64,000 nucleotides of DNA from Candidatus Gastranaerophilales bacterium (GCA_944323705.1 CALUTM010000001.1:59394-123393), one strand, 5' to 3'. Numbered from the stretch's first letter, positions 17,558 to 27,785 are shown. Notes: generated by a model from the letters alone, not told the origin. A program made the numbers and translations.

Positions 17558-18945
17558 TTCTTTAAGATTTCGTTTGTACATTCAAGAGCAATATCCGTGA
17601 CAAAATCCATATCTTTTTCTTCAATAATCAAAGGGGGATTAAAATAGATTACATCTCCCAAAGGACGGAGCAAAACTCCTTTTTCAAGTGCTTTTTTGTA
17701 TATTTTATACCCTGTTCTTTCAGTATAGTCCAAAGACTCTTTTGTCTCTTTATTTTTTACAAGCTCAATTGCGTTTATTAGTCCTATTGAACGTACCTCT
17801 CCCACATTTTTTAGCGGAAGGAATTTTTCTTTTATTATCTTGTTAAAATACAGTGCACGCTTATTTGCTTCAGCTATAATATTTTCTTCCCTCAAAATTT
17901 TCAGAACTTCTATTGCCGCAGAGCAGGCGAGCGGATTGCCCGCATAAGTATGCGAATGCATAAAAGCTTTGCCTTTTAAGTAATCGTCATAAAACGCATC
18001 ATATATTTTTTGTGTGGTTATTGCTATAGCCATAGGCATGTAACCGCCTGTGAGTCCTTTTGATAAGCACATTATATCAGGACTTACGTTCGCATGGTTA
18101 AAAGCAAACATTTTTCCTGTTCTTCCATAGCCTGTTGCAATCTCATCGGCGATTAGGTGTACATTATATTTGTCGCACAATTCTCTCAGTTTCTTTAAAT
18201 ACAAAGGCGGATATACTTTCATACCTGCAGAGCCTTGCAATAACGGTTCCACTATAATTGCCGCCGTTTCATCGGCATATTTCTCAAAAGTTTTTTCCGC
18301 ATTTATAAAACATTCACATTGACATTCGTCATTTATCCCGTCTTTATCCTGTGTAGAAAGCGTTTCGGTATGCCCTGCACAGTGCTTGCCATAAGGGCAT
18401 CTGTAGCAGTCGGGTCCGTCTATTCTTATAACATCCAAAAGCAGCGGCTTGTAGAGCTCGGAATACAAGTCAACTCCTCCTACTGCAAGTGCTCCGAGAG
18501 TTTCTCCATGGTATGCATCCGTAAGTGCCATAAACCTTTTTTTCTGCGGATTGCCCGTCTGATAGTGGTATTGAAAACTTATTTTTAAAGACATTTCTAT
18601 CGCTGAAGAGCCATTGTCGGCAAAATTAAATTTACACAATCCTTGGGGCAAAACTTTGGCAAGTTCTTGACACAATGTTATTGCAGGTTTGTGAGAAAAG
18701 TTTGCAAAAATAACATGCTCAAGAGTATCTATTTGTTTCTTAACCGCATTGTTTATACGAGGATTGCAGTGCCCGAGAAGATTGCACCACCAGGAACTTA
18801 TAACATCTTTGTAACATTTGCCGTTAATATCATAAAGATTAATACCCTCCCCGCGTTCAATTACAATCGGAGGAAGTGTTTCATAGTCCTTCATTTGTGA
18901 ACACGGGTGCCATATATATTTTAAATCTTCTTCCTGCCAGTCCAT
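17554..18945 (-). CDS. bioA: adenosylmethionine-8-amino-7-oxononanoate aminotransferase
   Basis: 463 residues. A PLP enzyme that aminates KAPA to DAPA using S-adenosylmethionine in biotin synthesis. Motifs: WHPCSQMKDYE, SSWWCNLLGH, DAYHGETLGA, ADEIATGYGRTG and the PLP lysine in CLSKGLTGGYMP. A cysteine-rich insert around residues 165-205 (DCYRCPYGKHC, then ECQCEC) is longer than in the E. coli enzyme and could bind a metal. The start overlaps the end of bioD by 25 bp, so the pair is an operon. Confidence 0.95.
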   Translation of the reverse strand: MDWQEEDLKYIWHPCSQMKDYETLPPIVIERGEGINLYDINGKCYKDVISSWWCNLLGHCNPRINNAVKKQIDTLEHVIFANFSHKPAITLCQELAKVLPQGLCKFNFADNGSSAIEMSLKISFQYHYQTGNPQKKRFMALTDAYHGETLGALAVGGVDLYSELYKPLLLDVIRIDGPDCYRCPYGKHCAGHTETLSTQDKDGINDECQCECFINAEKTFEKYADETAAIIVEPLLQGSAGMKVYPPLYLKKLRELCDKYNVHLIADEIATGYGRTGKMFAFNHANVSPDIMCLSKGLTGGYMPMAIAITTQKIYDAFYDDYLKGKAFMHSHTYAGNPLACSAAIEVLKILREENIIAEANKRALYFNKIIKEKFLPLKNVGEVRSIGLINAIELVKNKETKESLDYTERTGYKIYKKALEKGVLLRPLGDVIYFNPPLIIEEKDMDFVTDIALECTNEILKN

Positions 18946-19607
18946 AATTCCTCCGTCAGCTTGATGTCCTGCTGCCCTTTCTCTACCGTTGCAACGACTT
19001 TTATACCCGTCAAATACTCTACTTGTTTTAGGTTATCCTGATGCATAAAACTGTCAGGGTTAAAATTGTTAAGTATAATTCCTCTTGTTGTTATATTATT
19101 TCTTTTAGCGTATTCGACTGTTAACAGGGTTGAATTTATTGTTCCTAACCCGCCATCGGCTACTATAACAATATCTGAATCTAATTCTTTTATTAAGTCC
19201 TTTAAAAGGTATTTTTCTCCGTTTTCAAGTCTGAGCGGGCAGGTAATTCCGCCTGCTCCTTCTATTAACAGGTAGTCATATTTCTGACTTAAAACCTTAA
19301 AATGTTGCATAATTTTATTGATATTAATTTCTTGCCCTGCTCTTTTAGCTGCCAAGTGCGGGGAAACAGCTTCTTTCCACCAATAGGTTACGCACTCATC
19401 CGCGGTATCGGGAATTTTTGCGGTATTGATAACATAATTGCAATCACTTTCCGATAATTTTCCGTTGATTTCGGTAACTCCGCTTAAAATCGGTTTGAAA
19501 TAACCGCAGTTAAAACCGTCTTCACGCATTTGCTTGACAATTAATGCAGAAACATAAGTTTTGCCTATATCTGTACCTGTTGCCGTAATAAATAAATTTT
19601 TTGACAT
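18921..19607 (-). CDS. bioD: dethiobiotin synthetase
   Basis: 228 residues. ATP-dependent carboxylation and ring closure of DAPA to dethiobiotin. The P-loop is ATGTDIGKTYV at the N-terminus; YFKPILSG and the LLIEGAGGI segment with conserved Glu and Gly are present. First gene of a bioD-bioA operon. bioB and bioF are not in the window; the likely biotin transporter bioY is at 30903-31580. Confidence 0.95.
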   Translation of the reverse strand: MSKNLFITATGTDIGKTYVSALIVKQMREDGFNCGYFKPILSGVTEINGKLSESDCNYVINTAKIPDTADECVTYWWKEAVSPHLAAKRAGQEININKIMQHFKVLSQKYDYLLIEGAGGITCPLRLENGEKYLLKDLIKELDSDIVIVADGGLGTINSTLLTVEYAKRNNITTRGIILNNFNPDSFMHQDNLKQVEYLTGIKVVATVEKGQQDIKLTEELWTGRKKI

Positions 19608-19650
19608 ATCTACTCGTCTGGAACGGTTTGAGTCCCATTTTACATTTTTT

Positions 19651-19659
19651 ATTATAGCA
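19651..19659 (-). promoter_or_regulatory. extended -10 promoter for bioD
   Basis: TGCTATAAT on the minus strand, about 44 nt before the bioD start. No BirA-type palindrome is evident nearby. Confidence 0.5.
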
Positions 19660-19784
19660 CGGCATAATTTAACACGCAGTTTATTTATTTGTATTATAAA
19701 ATAAATGAATTTATTAATATTTTGTAATATTTCATGTAAAAAAGGTATTAATTATGCTATTATAAACAAAAAGGAGTGTGTATT

Positions 19785-20072
19785 ATGAAGATTAATTCTG
19801 TATCCGGTGGTTATGACGGAACAAAGTTAAACGGCAGACAGCCGTCTTTTCAAAAAGTTAATGAGAAGTATCTAAAAAAAGCCGAAGAATGGTATAGAAG
19901 AAGAGGGAATATAACTAGTGAATGGTATGAATCTCTGCGTGACGATGTAACCCTTTTTAAAGATATCTCACCACAGGACGGTGTTGATACGATGATGGCT
20001 GCAAAAAAATATGTTAACGAAGGTAGTATGAGTGCTTTCAATCACATATTAGAATGTATAAAACGCGGTTAA
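19785..20072 (+). CDS. small helical protein A of the duplicated cassette (copy 1)
   Basis: 95 residues, starting MKINSVSGGYDG after AAGGAG; an upstream in-frame GTG overlaps that site and is rejected. After a variable N-terminus comes PSFQKVNEKYLKKAEEWY, then a basic and aromatic helical region, SPQDGVDTMMAAKKYVNEG and a C-terminal LECIKRG. No known family. Closely related to protein B just downstream, with which it shares almost the whole body. An extended -10 (TGCTATTAT, 19755-19763) supplies a promoter. A cognate or immunity-like role for the convergent gene is possible but unproven. Confidence 0.75.
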   Translation: MKINSVSGGYDGTKLNGRQPSFQKVNEKYLKKAEEWYRRRGNITSEWYESLRDDVTLFKDISPQDGVDTMMAAKKYVNEGSMSAFNHILECIKRG

Positions 20073-20137
20073 TCCATCAATTTAGCGATTTTGTTTCCAA
20101 CAATGGCTCCAAGCCCCATACCGACAAGAGAGCCTGT
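20070..20137 (-). pseudogene. orphan 3' end of the convergent glycine-zipper gene
   Basis: Immediately after the ORF A stop lies a 68-bp segment nearly identical to the 3' end of the minus-strand gene at 20432-21319. Read on the minus strand it encodes the last 20 or so residues (GSLVGMGLGAIVGNKIAKLMD minus the first few) and the stop. It has no start and is a relic of a tandem duplication of small ORF plus neighbouring gene tail. Confidence 0.85.
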
Positions 20138-20171
20138 AAACCTAAAAACAAATGAAAGAAAGGAACATATT

Positions 20172-20435
20172 ATGAGAATAGATTTTAATACAACAACACC
20201 GCGTCCGTCTTTTCAAAAAGTTAACGAGAAGTATCTAAAAAAAGCCGAAGAATGGTATAGAAGAAGAGGGAATATAACTGGTGAATGGTATAATTCCCTC
20301 CGTGATGATGTAACTCTTTTCAAAGAGATTTCGCCGCAGGACGGAGTTGACACAATGATGGCTGCCAAAAAATATGTCAATGAAGGCAGCATGGGATTTT
20401 TCAATCACGTATTGGAATGTATAAAACGCGGTTAA
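20172..20435 (+). CDS. small helical protein B of the duplicated cassette (copy 1)
   Basis: 87 residues, starting MRIDFNTTTPRPSFQ after AAAGGAAC; upstream in-frame codons run through the relic and are rejected. The body matches protein A closely (KVNEKYLKKAEEWYRRRGNI shared). Compared with its counterpart in copy 2 it differs mostly over about residues 35-55 and at the last few residues, although the flanking DNA is identical. The stop overlaps the stop of the convergent gene by 4 bp. Confidence 0.75.
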   Translation: MRIDFNTTTPRPSFQKVNEKYLKKAEEWYRRRGNITGEWYNSLRDDVTLFKEISPQDGVDTMMAAKKYVNEGSMGFFNHVLECIKRG

Positions 20436-21319
20436 TCCATCAATTTAGCGATTTTGTTTCCCGCAATGGCTCCAAGTCCCATACCGACAAGAGAACCCGT
20501 GGGACCAAAGAGCTTTGCACCGAGTGCACCTCCGTAGCCAATGCCTGCAATAGAGCTTGTGAGACTTACTGCTGATTTTGCTGCGGATTTTATTGCATTT
20601 TCTCCGTCGCCAATCTCTTTAATCAAATGAGCGGCTTCCAAACTGCCAAGGACCGCAGTACCTATTTTCGTTGTCCTTGTCATTGCCCTTGCGGTCAGTT
20701 CACCAAATTTAGATTTAGTGACGAATCTTCTAGCTTCAACAAAAGAGGGATTTTCTTTCGTAGAATTAATATTTTGTATCTTGGTCTCAATCTCTTTATC
20801 AGTGATGTTAAATTTCTTTGTTACTATATCTCCCAATTTGGTATTCATCAATGTTGTATCGTTTTTGAGGAGCCATTTGGCGAATTTAGGGCAGGGGCTT
20901 GTTTTAGGGTTTACAAACTTGTGCAGCAGAGTTCCTCTAAAGAACGAGAAGGGGTGTTGTGCGGTTTTGTAATCATACGCGGGGGTAAATGGATTTCCGC
21001 TCATTTTTGCTTTTATTTGTGCGTAAGCGGACTTTGTATCACGCCAATCTTCGGGTGCGTTTAGGAGTGCAAGGGAGACTAATCCCATCGCGGGAATGTA
21101 ATCTGAGTGTTCAACTTTTCCTGGAACGTTTTCAATTCGCCTGAAGGTAGGAATAATATCGAAAATCGAGCTTATGCTGTCGGTTTCTTCTTTTGGAGAA
21201 TCTTTTTGCGGTTGGGTATTAAGTCTGCCTAAAGCATTCACCTCAGCTTGGTAGTCCCGCCAAATTTGGGGGAACTTTTTCTGCTCGTTATAATAAAGTA
21301 TGGGGTTAATTCCTGTCAA
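20432..21319 (-). CDS. glycine-zipper protein of the duplicated cassette (copy 1)
   Basis: About 295 residues. The TTG at 21319 is preferred because TAGGAG sits 8 bp upstream; a GTG three codons earlier abuts that site. The first 200 residues are soluble with no recognised domain. The last 60 or so form a hydrophobic region rich in small residues (IAGIGYGGALGAKLFG, then VGMGLGAI), the glycine-zipper pattern of membrane-inserting proteins and some toxins. Convergent with, and overlapping, the small ORF B. Preceded by the GGCAAT/TTTATA promoter-like motif. Function unknown. Confidence 0.72.
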   Translation of the reverse strand: MTGINPILYYNEQKKFPQIWRDYQAEVNALGRLNTQPQKDSPKEETDSISSIFDIIPTFRRIENVPGKVEHSDYIPAMGLVSLALLNAPEDWRDTKSAYAQIKAKMSGNPFTPAYDYKTAQHPFSFFRGTLLHKFVNPKTSPCPKFAKWLLKNDTTLMNTKLGDIVTKKFNITDKEIETKIQNINSTKENPSFVEARRFVTKSKFGELTARAMTRTTKIGTAVLGSLEAAHLIKEIGDGENAIKSAAKSAVSLTSSIAGIGYGGALGAKLFGPTGSLVGMGLGAIAGNKIAKLMD

Positions 21320-21351
21320 TACAAACACTCCTACACTAACGGACTTATATA

Positions 21352-21381
21352 TATAAAGTTATCTGCCGATTTAAAATTGCC
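21352..21381 (-). promoter_or_regulatory. GGCAAT-N18-TTTATA promoter-like motif, site 1
   Basis: On the minus strand GGCAAT (21381-21376) and TTTATA (21357-21352) are 18 bp apart, 33 nt before the TTG start of the glycine-zipper gene. The same arrangement precedes the genes at 37802-38689, 45508-45696 and 56908-57198, with variants before the two AAA+ genes. Confidence 0.55.
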
Positions 21382-21418
21382 CAATTTATTACGTTTATTT
21401 ATAAATTTTTACAAAAAA

Positions 21419-22255
21419 TTACGATACTAATATTTCCGCAAGTTCACCAAACTGTTTTATTGACAGTTTTTCCCCGCGAATATTTTCATCAAGCCCCATT
21501 TTTGTGAGTGCAGCAGTTACTTTAGATTTATCAAAACCGGAATTTGTGAGACAGTTTTTGAGTGTTTTTCGTCTCTGAGAAAAACCTGCTTTTAATACAC
21601 GTCTGAAAAATGAGTAATCATTTAATTTCAATAACGGTTCACGTCTTACCTTCATGGATACTAGGGCGGAATTCACTTTGGGGGCGGGATAAAAGCATTT
21701 GCGTCCGACAAGTCTTACAATTTCGCATTCTGCCCAAAATTGAGCAAGAATTGTTAAAAGCCCGTATTGTTTTGCGGGACTTTTTTCCGTTGCAACAATT
21801 CTTCTTGCAACTTCTTCCTGAACCATCAGAATTATATCAACAATTTTTTCTCTGTTCTTGTTGGTTAAATCGTCAATTTCTCCCAGAAGATGGGCAATTA
21901 TGGGAGAGGTTATATAGTACGGAATATTTGCGACAATTTTGACTTTTTCATCCGTAAGCGAAGAAATATCGGTTTTTAATATATCATTATGCACAATTTC
22001 CAAGTTATCGCATTCAAGTTTTTCCAACTCCTTAACGGCTTCTTCATCAAGCTCCACCGCAATAACTTTTTTTGCGTATTTAACAAGTTGTTCCGTTACA
22101 AAGCCGACTCCCGGACCTATTTCCAAAACCACGTCATCTTTTGTAATGTTTGCGTAATCAATGATATCCGATATTACCTCGGGGTTTATCAAAAAATTTT
22201 GCCCGAGTCGTTTTTTTGTTCTGAAGAACTTTGCCCGTTGTAAATAATCCACCAT
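21419..22255 (-). CDS. rsmA: 16S rRNA dimethyladenosine transferase
   Basis: 278 residues. Methylates the two adjacent adenosines near the 3' end of 16S rRNA (also called ksgA). SAM-binding motifs: LGQNFLINPEVI, VLEIGPGVGFVTEQL, AVELDEE, and the catalytic NIPYYITSPI. C-terminal domain with AGFSQRRKTLKNCL. There is no ribosome binding site; a TATTAT box ends 7 nt before the ATG, so the message is probably leaderless. Confidence 0.95.
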   Translation of the reverse strand: MVDYLQRAKFFRTKKRLGQNFLINPEVISDIIDYANITKDDVVLEIGPGVGFVTEQLVKYAKKVIAVELDEEAVKELEKLECDNLEIVHNDILKTDISSLTDEKVKIVANIPYYITSPIIAHLLGEIDDLTNKNREKIVDIILMVQEEVARRIVATEKSPAKQYGLLTILAQFWAECEIVRLVGRKCFYPAPKVNSALVSMKVRREPLLKLNDYSFFRRVLKAGFSQRRKTLKNCLTNSGFDKSKVTAALTKMGLDENIRGEKLSIKQFGELAEILVS

Positions 22256-22262
22256 GGTATTT

Positions 22263-22268
22263 ATAATA
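22263..22268 (-). promoter_or_regulatory. -10 element for rsmA, leaderless start
   Basis: TATTAT on the minus strand, 7 nt before the ATG; a TTTAAC 16 nt further upstream could be the -35. Transcription would start at or next to the start codon. Confidence 0.5.
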
Positions 22269-22354
22269 GTACAAACAGGGAAATGTTAAAACCTTGTTAT
22301 TCTCATAAAATTATAGTTGTTGTGTTTGGGCTATAATAGAAAAAGGAGAATGTC

Positions 22355-23614
22355 GTGAGTTATTGTGAAACAAAACCTGTTGAACATTTAGAGTATAATC
22401 AGCTTTTGGATGAGTTTATTTTAGGCTGCAAGACTACTTCAAAAATCGGAATGGAGTATGAACGAATTCCGATTATAAAGGTCACCGGAGAAGTTGCACC
22501 TTATGGCGGCGAATACGGGGTATGCGAACTTTTACGGGAGGTCGCAAAAAACGATAATTGGGATTATATTCTTGACGATATTAATATTATAGGTTTAAAA
22601 AAAGTTCATGATACCATTACTCTTGAGCCCGGCTGTCAAGTTGAGTTAAGCATTGAGCCGCAGGAATTTATTGAAGATTTGAAGCGGAAAATAGAAGAAA
22701 TTGATTCTGTCATGGTTCCCGTATTGGAGAAATTTGGTATAAAGCTGATTAATAAAGGTGTTTCACCCACAACTACATATAAAAACATCAAACTTCTTCC
22801 CAAACGCAGGTACGCCTTGATGGCAAATTATCTTTGGGGAATACTTTCTGACGTAATGATGAGAGAGACTGCGGGAATTCAGATTGGAATTGATTATAAG
22901 TCGGAAGAGGATGCAATGAGGAAATTCCGTGTGGCGAATTATATGATGCCTTTTGCAACCGCGATGTATGCCAATTCCAAATACAGGGGCGGTGTTGATA
23001 CCGGCTATAAATCTTTCAGAGCTCTTGCCTGGCTAAATACGGATAACGAACGGTGCGGCTTTGCAACAAAATTCAATAAAGACATGGGATTTAAAGATTA
23101 TGTCAATTTGTTGCTTGATACCCCGATGATTTTTATAAACCGACAGGGACACACGGTTAATCTTAACGGGAGGCTCACGTTTAAACAGTTTATGGAAAAA
23201 GGACATGAAGGCTTTGAAGCGACTATTGAGGATTGGCAGCTGCATGCAAACCTGTATTTCCCGGAAGTCAGGCTGAGAAACTTTATTGAAATAAGGAACC
23301 ATGACTGTGTGGGCGGGGGGCTTGAATACTCCATACCCGCATTTTATAAAGGGATTATGTATAATTCGTCTGCACTTGACGAGGTTGAGGACTTGTTGTC
23401 AAAATATTCGTTTAATGAGATTAATGAACTCAGGTACAATATAGCACGTCTGGCGATTAATGCTAAACTGGGCAAAATGACAATCGCTCCTTTGTGTAAA
23501 GAATTGGTCGAGATTTCTTATTATTCATTAAAAACTCAAGGTTACGACGAAGAAAAATTTCTTGAACCGATTATGGAATTGCTCAAAAAGAATAAGGTTC
23601 CCTGTGACATTTAA
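22355..23614 (+). CDS. gshA: glutamate-cysteine ligase, GCS2 type
   Basis: 419 residues, the family found in cyanobacteria, proteobacteria and plants. It makes gamma-glutamylcysteine, the first step to glutathione or a related thiol. Features: KIGMEYERIPI, YGGEYGVCELLREV, LEPGCQVELSIEPQ (metal- and ATP-binding Glu residues) and FIEIRNHDCVGG. A GTG start follows AAAGGAGAATGTC. No gshB is adjacent. Substrate choice (cysteine or another amine) cannot be settled from sequence alone. Confidence 0.85.
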   Translation: MSYCETKPVEHLEYNQLLDEFILGCKTTSKIGMEYERIPIIKVTGEVAPYGGEYGVCELLREVAKNDNWDYILDDINIIGLKKVHDTITLEPGCQVELSIEPQEFIEDLKRKIEEIDSVMVPVLEKFGIKLINKGVSPTTTYKNIKLLPKRRYALMANYLWGILSDVMMRETAGIQIGIDYKSEEDAMRKFRVANYMMPFATAMYANSKYRGGVDTGYKSFRALAWLNTDNERCGFATKFNKDMGFKDYVNLLLDTPMIFINRQGHTVNLNGRLTFKQFMEKGHEGFEATIEDWQLHANLYFPEVRLRNFIEIRNHDCVGGGLEYSIPAFYKGIMYNSSALDEVEDLLSKYSFNEINELRYNIARLAINAKLGKMTIAPLCKELVEISYYSLKTQGYDEEKFLEPIMELLKKNKVPCDI

Positions 23615-23703
23615 TCAAATCTTTTTTAATCACCGCTCGTTGTTTATAATTGCAAATAAAATCTTTACTCGTTGTAAATTAAATGTTTGTATTATATAAT
23701 TAA

Positions 23704-25137
<1,434 letters not shown>

Positions 25138-25149
25138 TGAATAGAAATT

Positions 25150-25181
25150 AGTGAATAGTGACGAAATGTTCACTATTCACT
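25150..25181 (+). promoter_or_regulatory. hairpin between atpD and atpC
   Basis: Perfect 11-bp stem AGTGAATAGTG (25150-25160) and CACTATTCACT (25171-25181), flanked by extra GTGAATAG-type repeats. There is no T tract, so it is not a simple terminator. It could stabilise the message or tune the beta-to-epsilon ratio; it may also be a small interspersed repeat. Confidence 0.5.
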
Positions 25182-25205
25182 ATTCACTTCTTTTGAGGTT
25201 TGATT

Positions 25206-25598
25206 ATGAAACTAAAAATAATAACACACGAAAGAATTGTATTTGAAGGCGAAGTTGATGAACTCGTTATTCAGACAAAGGGCGGTCAAATGGGTATATT
25301 GAAAGATCATATTCCGCTGACTACCGCATTAGAAATCGGAGTTACAAAAGCCAAAATCGGTGATATGTATAAATACTTTGCAACAATGGGCGGAATTTTC
25401 CAATTTAAGGATAATGAAGCTACTATTTTAACCGACGTGTGTGAAGACGGATGCGAAATTGACGTAACCAGAGCAAAAGCCGCTAAAGAAAGGGCAGAGG
25501 CAAGATTGGCAGACCAGACTGCAAAAATAGACGCTCAAAGAGCTCAGGCTGCACTGGCAAGGTCGCTCGCAAGATTGAAAGCAGCATTGAACAAATAA
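25206..25598 (+). CDS. atpC: F-type ATP synthase subunit epsilon
   Basis: 130 residues. N-terminal beta sandwich (KLKIITHERIVFEGEVDEL, GQMGILKDHIPLTTAL) and C-terminal helical hairpin rich in Ala and Arg that can inhibit ATP hydrolysis. The ATG at 25206 has GAGG 7 bp upstream. Downstream partner of atpD. Confidence 0.95.
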   Translation: MKLKIITHERIVFEGEVDELVIQTKGGQMGILKDHIPLTTALEIGVTKAKIGDMYKYFATMGGIFQFKDNEATILTDVCEDGCEIDVTRAKAAKERAEARLADQTAKIDAQRAQAALARSLARLKAALNK

Positions 25599-25601
25599 TT
25601 T

Positions 25602-26036
25602 ATGAAAAAATATTTTGTTTTTATAATTACACTTGTTGTAACAACGCTAATTGTTCTTGCAGATGATGCAAGGTTTATTAATGCACTAAAAAACTGCTCC
25701 TCATACTCTGAAAGCGGAACTGTGAATACTGAAAATATGGAGGTTACTTCGGTTAAAAAAATTCTCGGCTATGACGGAGATAAGTGCGTTTATCAGGAAA
25801 AAGTCCAATTTGGCGGAATAGATTCTTGCGTGACCTGCAAACTTACAAAAGCACAGGTTAACGAAATTGTATCCGTTATGCAGGCTTATGCCATTGTCCA
25901 ACAATATTCTCAGGACAATATAGACACCTCGAGTGTTTCAGCCGTACAGAATAATCCCGTGGTTAAGGTGTGGAACAAATACCTTCAAGACAGCTCTGTA
26001 TGCACAATGACAGCAACTCAACTTCAACAACAATGA
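25602..26036 (+). CDS. small exported protein of unknown function
   Basis: 144 residues with a signal peptide (MKKYFVFIITLVVTTLIVLA, cleavage after about residue 20). The mature part is hydrophilic with several cysteines, including CVTCKL and CSSYSES, that may form disulfides. No family recognised. Begins 3 bp after atpC and its TGA overlaps the ATG of the next gene, so it could ride on the atp message. Confidence 0.75.
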   Translation: MKKYFVFIITLVVTTLIVLADDARFINALKNCSSYSESGTVNTENMEVTSVKKILGYDGDKCVYQEKVQFGGIDSCVTCKLTKAQVNEIVSVMQAYAIVQQYSQDNIDTSSVSAVQNNPVVKVWNKYLQDSSVCTMTATQLQQQ

Positions 26037-27763
26037 AAAAAGATTATGATATAACAAAAACTAAATTAATTATTTGGGATTTGGACGATACCTTTTGGGA
26101 CGGTAATATCAGTGAGGGAGAAGTTCAATTTAAACCCGAAGTTATTGCGTTTGTCAGAGAATTGACGCTTAAGGGGATTATGAATTCCGTTTGTTCAAAA
26201 AATTCTTTCGAGGATGTTGAGAATAAGTTTGTAGAAAAAGGTTTTAAAGATGTTTGGGACTTGTTTATATTCCCTTCGATTGGTTGGACTCCTAAGGGTG
26301 AAAGAGTCAAAAATCTGATTAAACTTATGAATTTGCGTGAGGAAAACGTTATTTTTACGGATGATAATATTTCCAATATTAATGAAGTAAAGTTTTATTG
26401 TCCGAAGATAATGACGGCAACTCCCGAGCAAATCGGCAAAATGGCGGAAGAACTCTATTTGGTTAATGACTATGACTTTGACTATACGAGACTAAAGCAG
26501 TATAAAATTCTGGAGAAAAAAGAAAATGCAAAAAGCTGCACGGCTTCTAATGAAGATTTTTTGCGTGCAAGTGATATTAAAATTTGTTTTAAAAAGGATT
26601 GTTTAGAGAACGTCGAGCGGATAAAAAAGCTTATAGCCAGAACAAACCAACTCAATTTTACTAAATTTCGGGATGAAAATATTGAAAATACAATTAAAAA
26701 CAGTGATTCTGCTTATATAATAGCGGAAGATAAGTTCGGAAATTATGGAATATGCGGATTTTATGCCATGCGGAATAACAAATTAATTCATTTTCTTTTT
26801 TCATGCCGCATTATGAATATGGGTATTGAACAATTTGTATATTCCTATCTTGGTAAGCCGGAATTGGAAATTAAGGGCGAAGTTTCTTCAGAGTTGAATA
26901 CACCTGTTGACTGGATAAGTATCAGTGATAATTTAACAATAAAAGAAAAAGAAGAAAAAGAAGAGACAAATATCAACATTCTGTTTAAAGGGCCGTGCGA
27001 TCTCTATTCGGCTCTCAGTTATATTGATGCGGAGTGTAATATTGATACGGAATTTCCGTACTGGAATAAACAACTTGTATACATTCTTGCCCATACGCAT
27101 ACCGCATTTATTGAACAAACTCATAAATTCCCTGCGGAAAAACTTAATGAACTCACAAAACGCTTTCCGTTTCCAAATGCGGATGAATTTAAGACAAAAT
27201 TTTTCGATTCAAAGTATAATATCGTATTTTTGAGTCTTTTAACCGTTACACACAGCGGGATTTATATTAATAAAACCGACGGAAGCTATGTTCTTTTTGG
27301 TTATGCGGATTGTGATATAACGAACGAAAACAACTGGGAAAAGATACTTGCTCCAATCCCCGAAGAGGCTAGGGCAAGTAATATTCCAATGCTTCAACAG
27401 TTCAAAAAAGAATACATTTTTGGCGGAAATCCTCCTGTAGATTTGGTTATCCAAAATCTGCATTATATAAAGGAACACCTTAACGGAGATTTGGTACTTA
27501 TTTTGGGAAGCGAAATCCCTACGGATAAAGTGCAGGCAGGGTACGAAAATATGGCACAAAGGCATAAAATCTTAAATGACGCAGTCCGAAGAGAGTTTAA
27601 AGATAAAGTCGATTTTATTGAACTTACGGATTTGATAGAAAATGACGATGATTATACTACATGTATTAACCATTTCTCAAGAAGAGTGTATGTTAAGTTA
27701 GCGGAGAAAATAACGGAAATTTCTAATAAAAAGCTTGAAAAAAGTTGTTTAAAATTAAAGTAA
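26033..27763 (+). CDS. FkbH-like HAD-IIIC protein
   Basis: 576 residues, starting at the ATG that overlaps the previous stop (ATGA). The N-terminal HAD domain has IWDLDDTFWDG (nucleophile and acid Asp), SVCSKNS and FTDDNISN motifs of subfamily IIIC. The segment from about residue 180 (DIKICFKKD, LIARTNQLNFTKFR) is the GNAT-like half seen in FkbH proteins. The last 280 residues are unassigned. FkbH enzymes load glyceryl units on carrier proteins in polyketide and some surface glycan pathways; no such genes are adjacent. Confidence 0.75.
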   Translation: MKKDYDITKTKLIIWDLDDTFWDGNISEGEVQFKPEVIAFVRELTLKGIMNSVCSKNSFEDVENKFVEKGFKDVWDLFIFPSIGWTPKGERVKNLIKLMNLREENVIFTDDNISNINEVKFYCPKIMTATPEQIGKMAEELYLVNDYDFDYTRLKQYKILEKKENAKSCTASNEDFLRASDIKICFKKDCLENVERIKKLIARTNQLNFTKFRDENIENTIKNSDSAYIIAEDKFGNYGICGFYAMRNNKLIHFLFSCRIMNMGIEQFVYSYLGKPELEIKGEVSSELNTPVDWISISDNLTIKEKEEKEETNINILFKGPCDLYSALSYIDAECNIDTEFPYWNKQLVYILAHTHTAFIEQTHKFPAEKLNELTKRFPFPNADEFKTKFFDSKYNIVFLSLLTVTHSGIYINKTDGSYVLFGYADCDITNENNWEKILAPIPEEARASNIPMLQQFKKEYIFGGNPPVDLVIQNLHYIKEHLNGDLVLILGSEIPTDKVQAGYENMAQRHKILNDAVRREFKDKVDFIELTDLIENDDDYTTCINHFSRRVYVKLAEKITEISNKKLEKSCLKLK

Positions 27764-27785
27764 TTTATGTAATAATAAAAAAGAA

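Larger units (their letters stand above)
19708..21417. repeat. 1.71-kb duplicated cassette, copy 1
   Basis: Matches 37078-38787 at a constant offset of 17370 bp. I see no difference from the left edge to 20221 or between 20611 and about 21390; differences cluster in 20222-20610. Contents: two small plus-strand ORFs and a convergent 295-residue minus-strand ORF with its promoter. No transposase, inverted termini or target duplication is visible. It lies between bioD and rsmA. Confidence 0.9.

Noticed and set aside
19608..19700. BirA operator before bioD
   Set aside because: No TTGTAAAC-type palindrome with the expected spacing was found.
20091..20171. Upstream extension of small ORF B
   Set aside because: It would translate the relic of the neighbouring gene; the ATG at 20172 has a ribosome binding site.
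19708..21417. Insertion sequence
   Set aside because: No transposase, terminal inverted repeats or target-site duplication could be identified in either copy.
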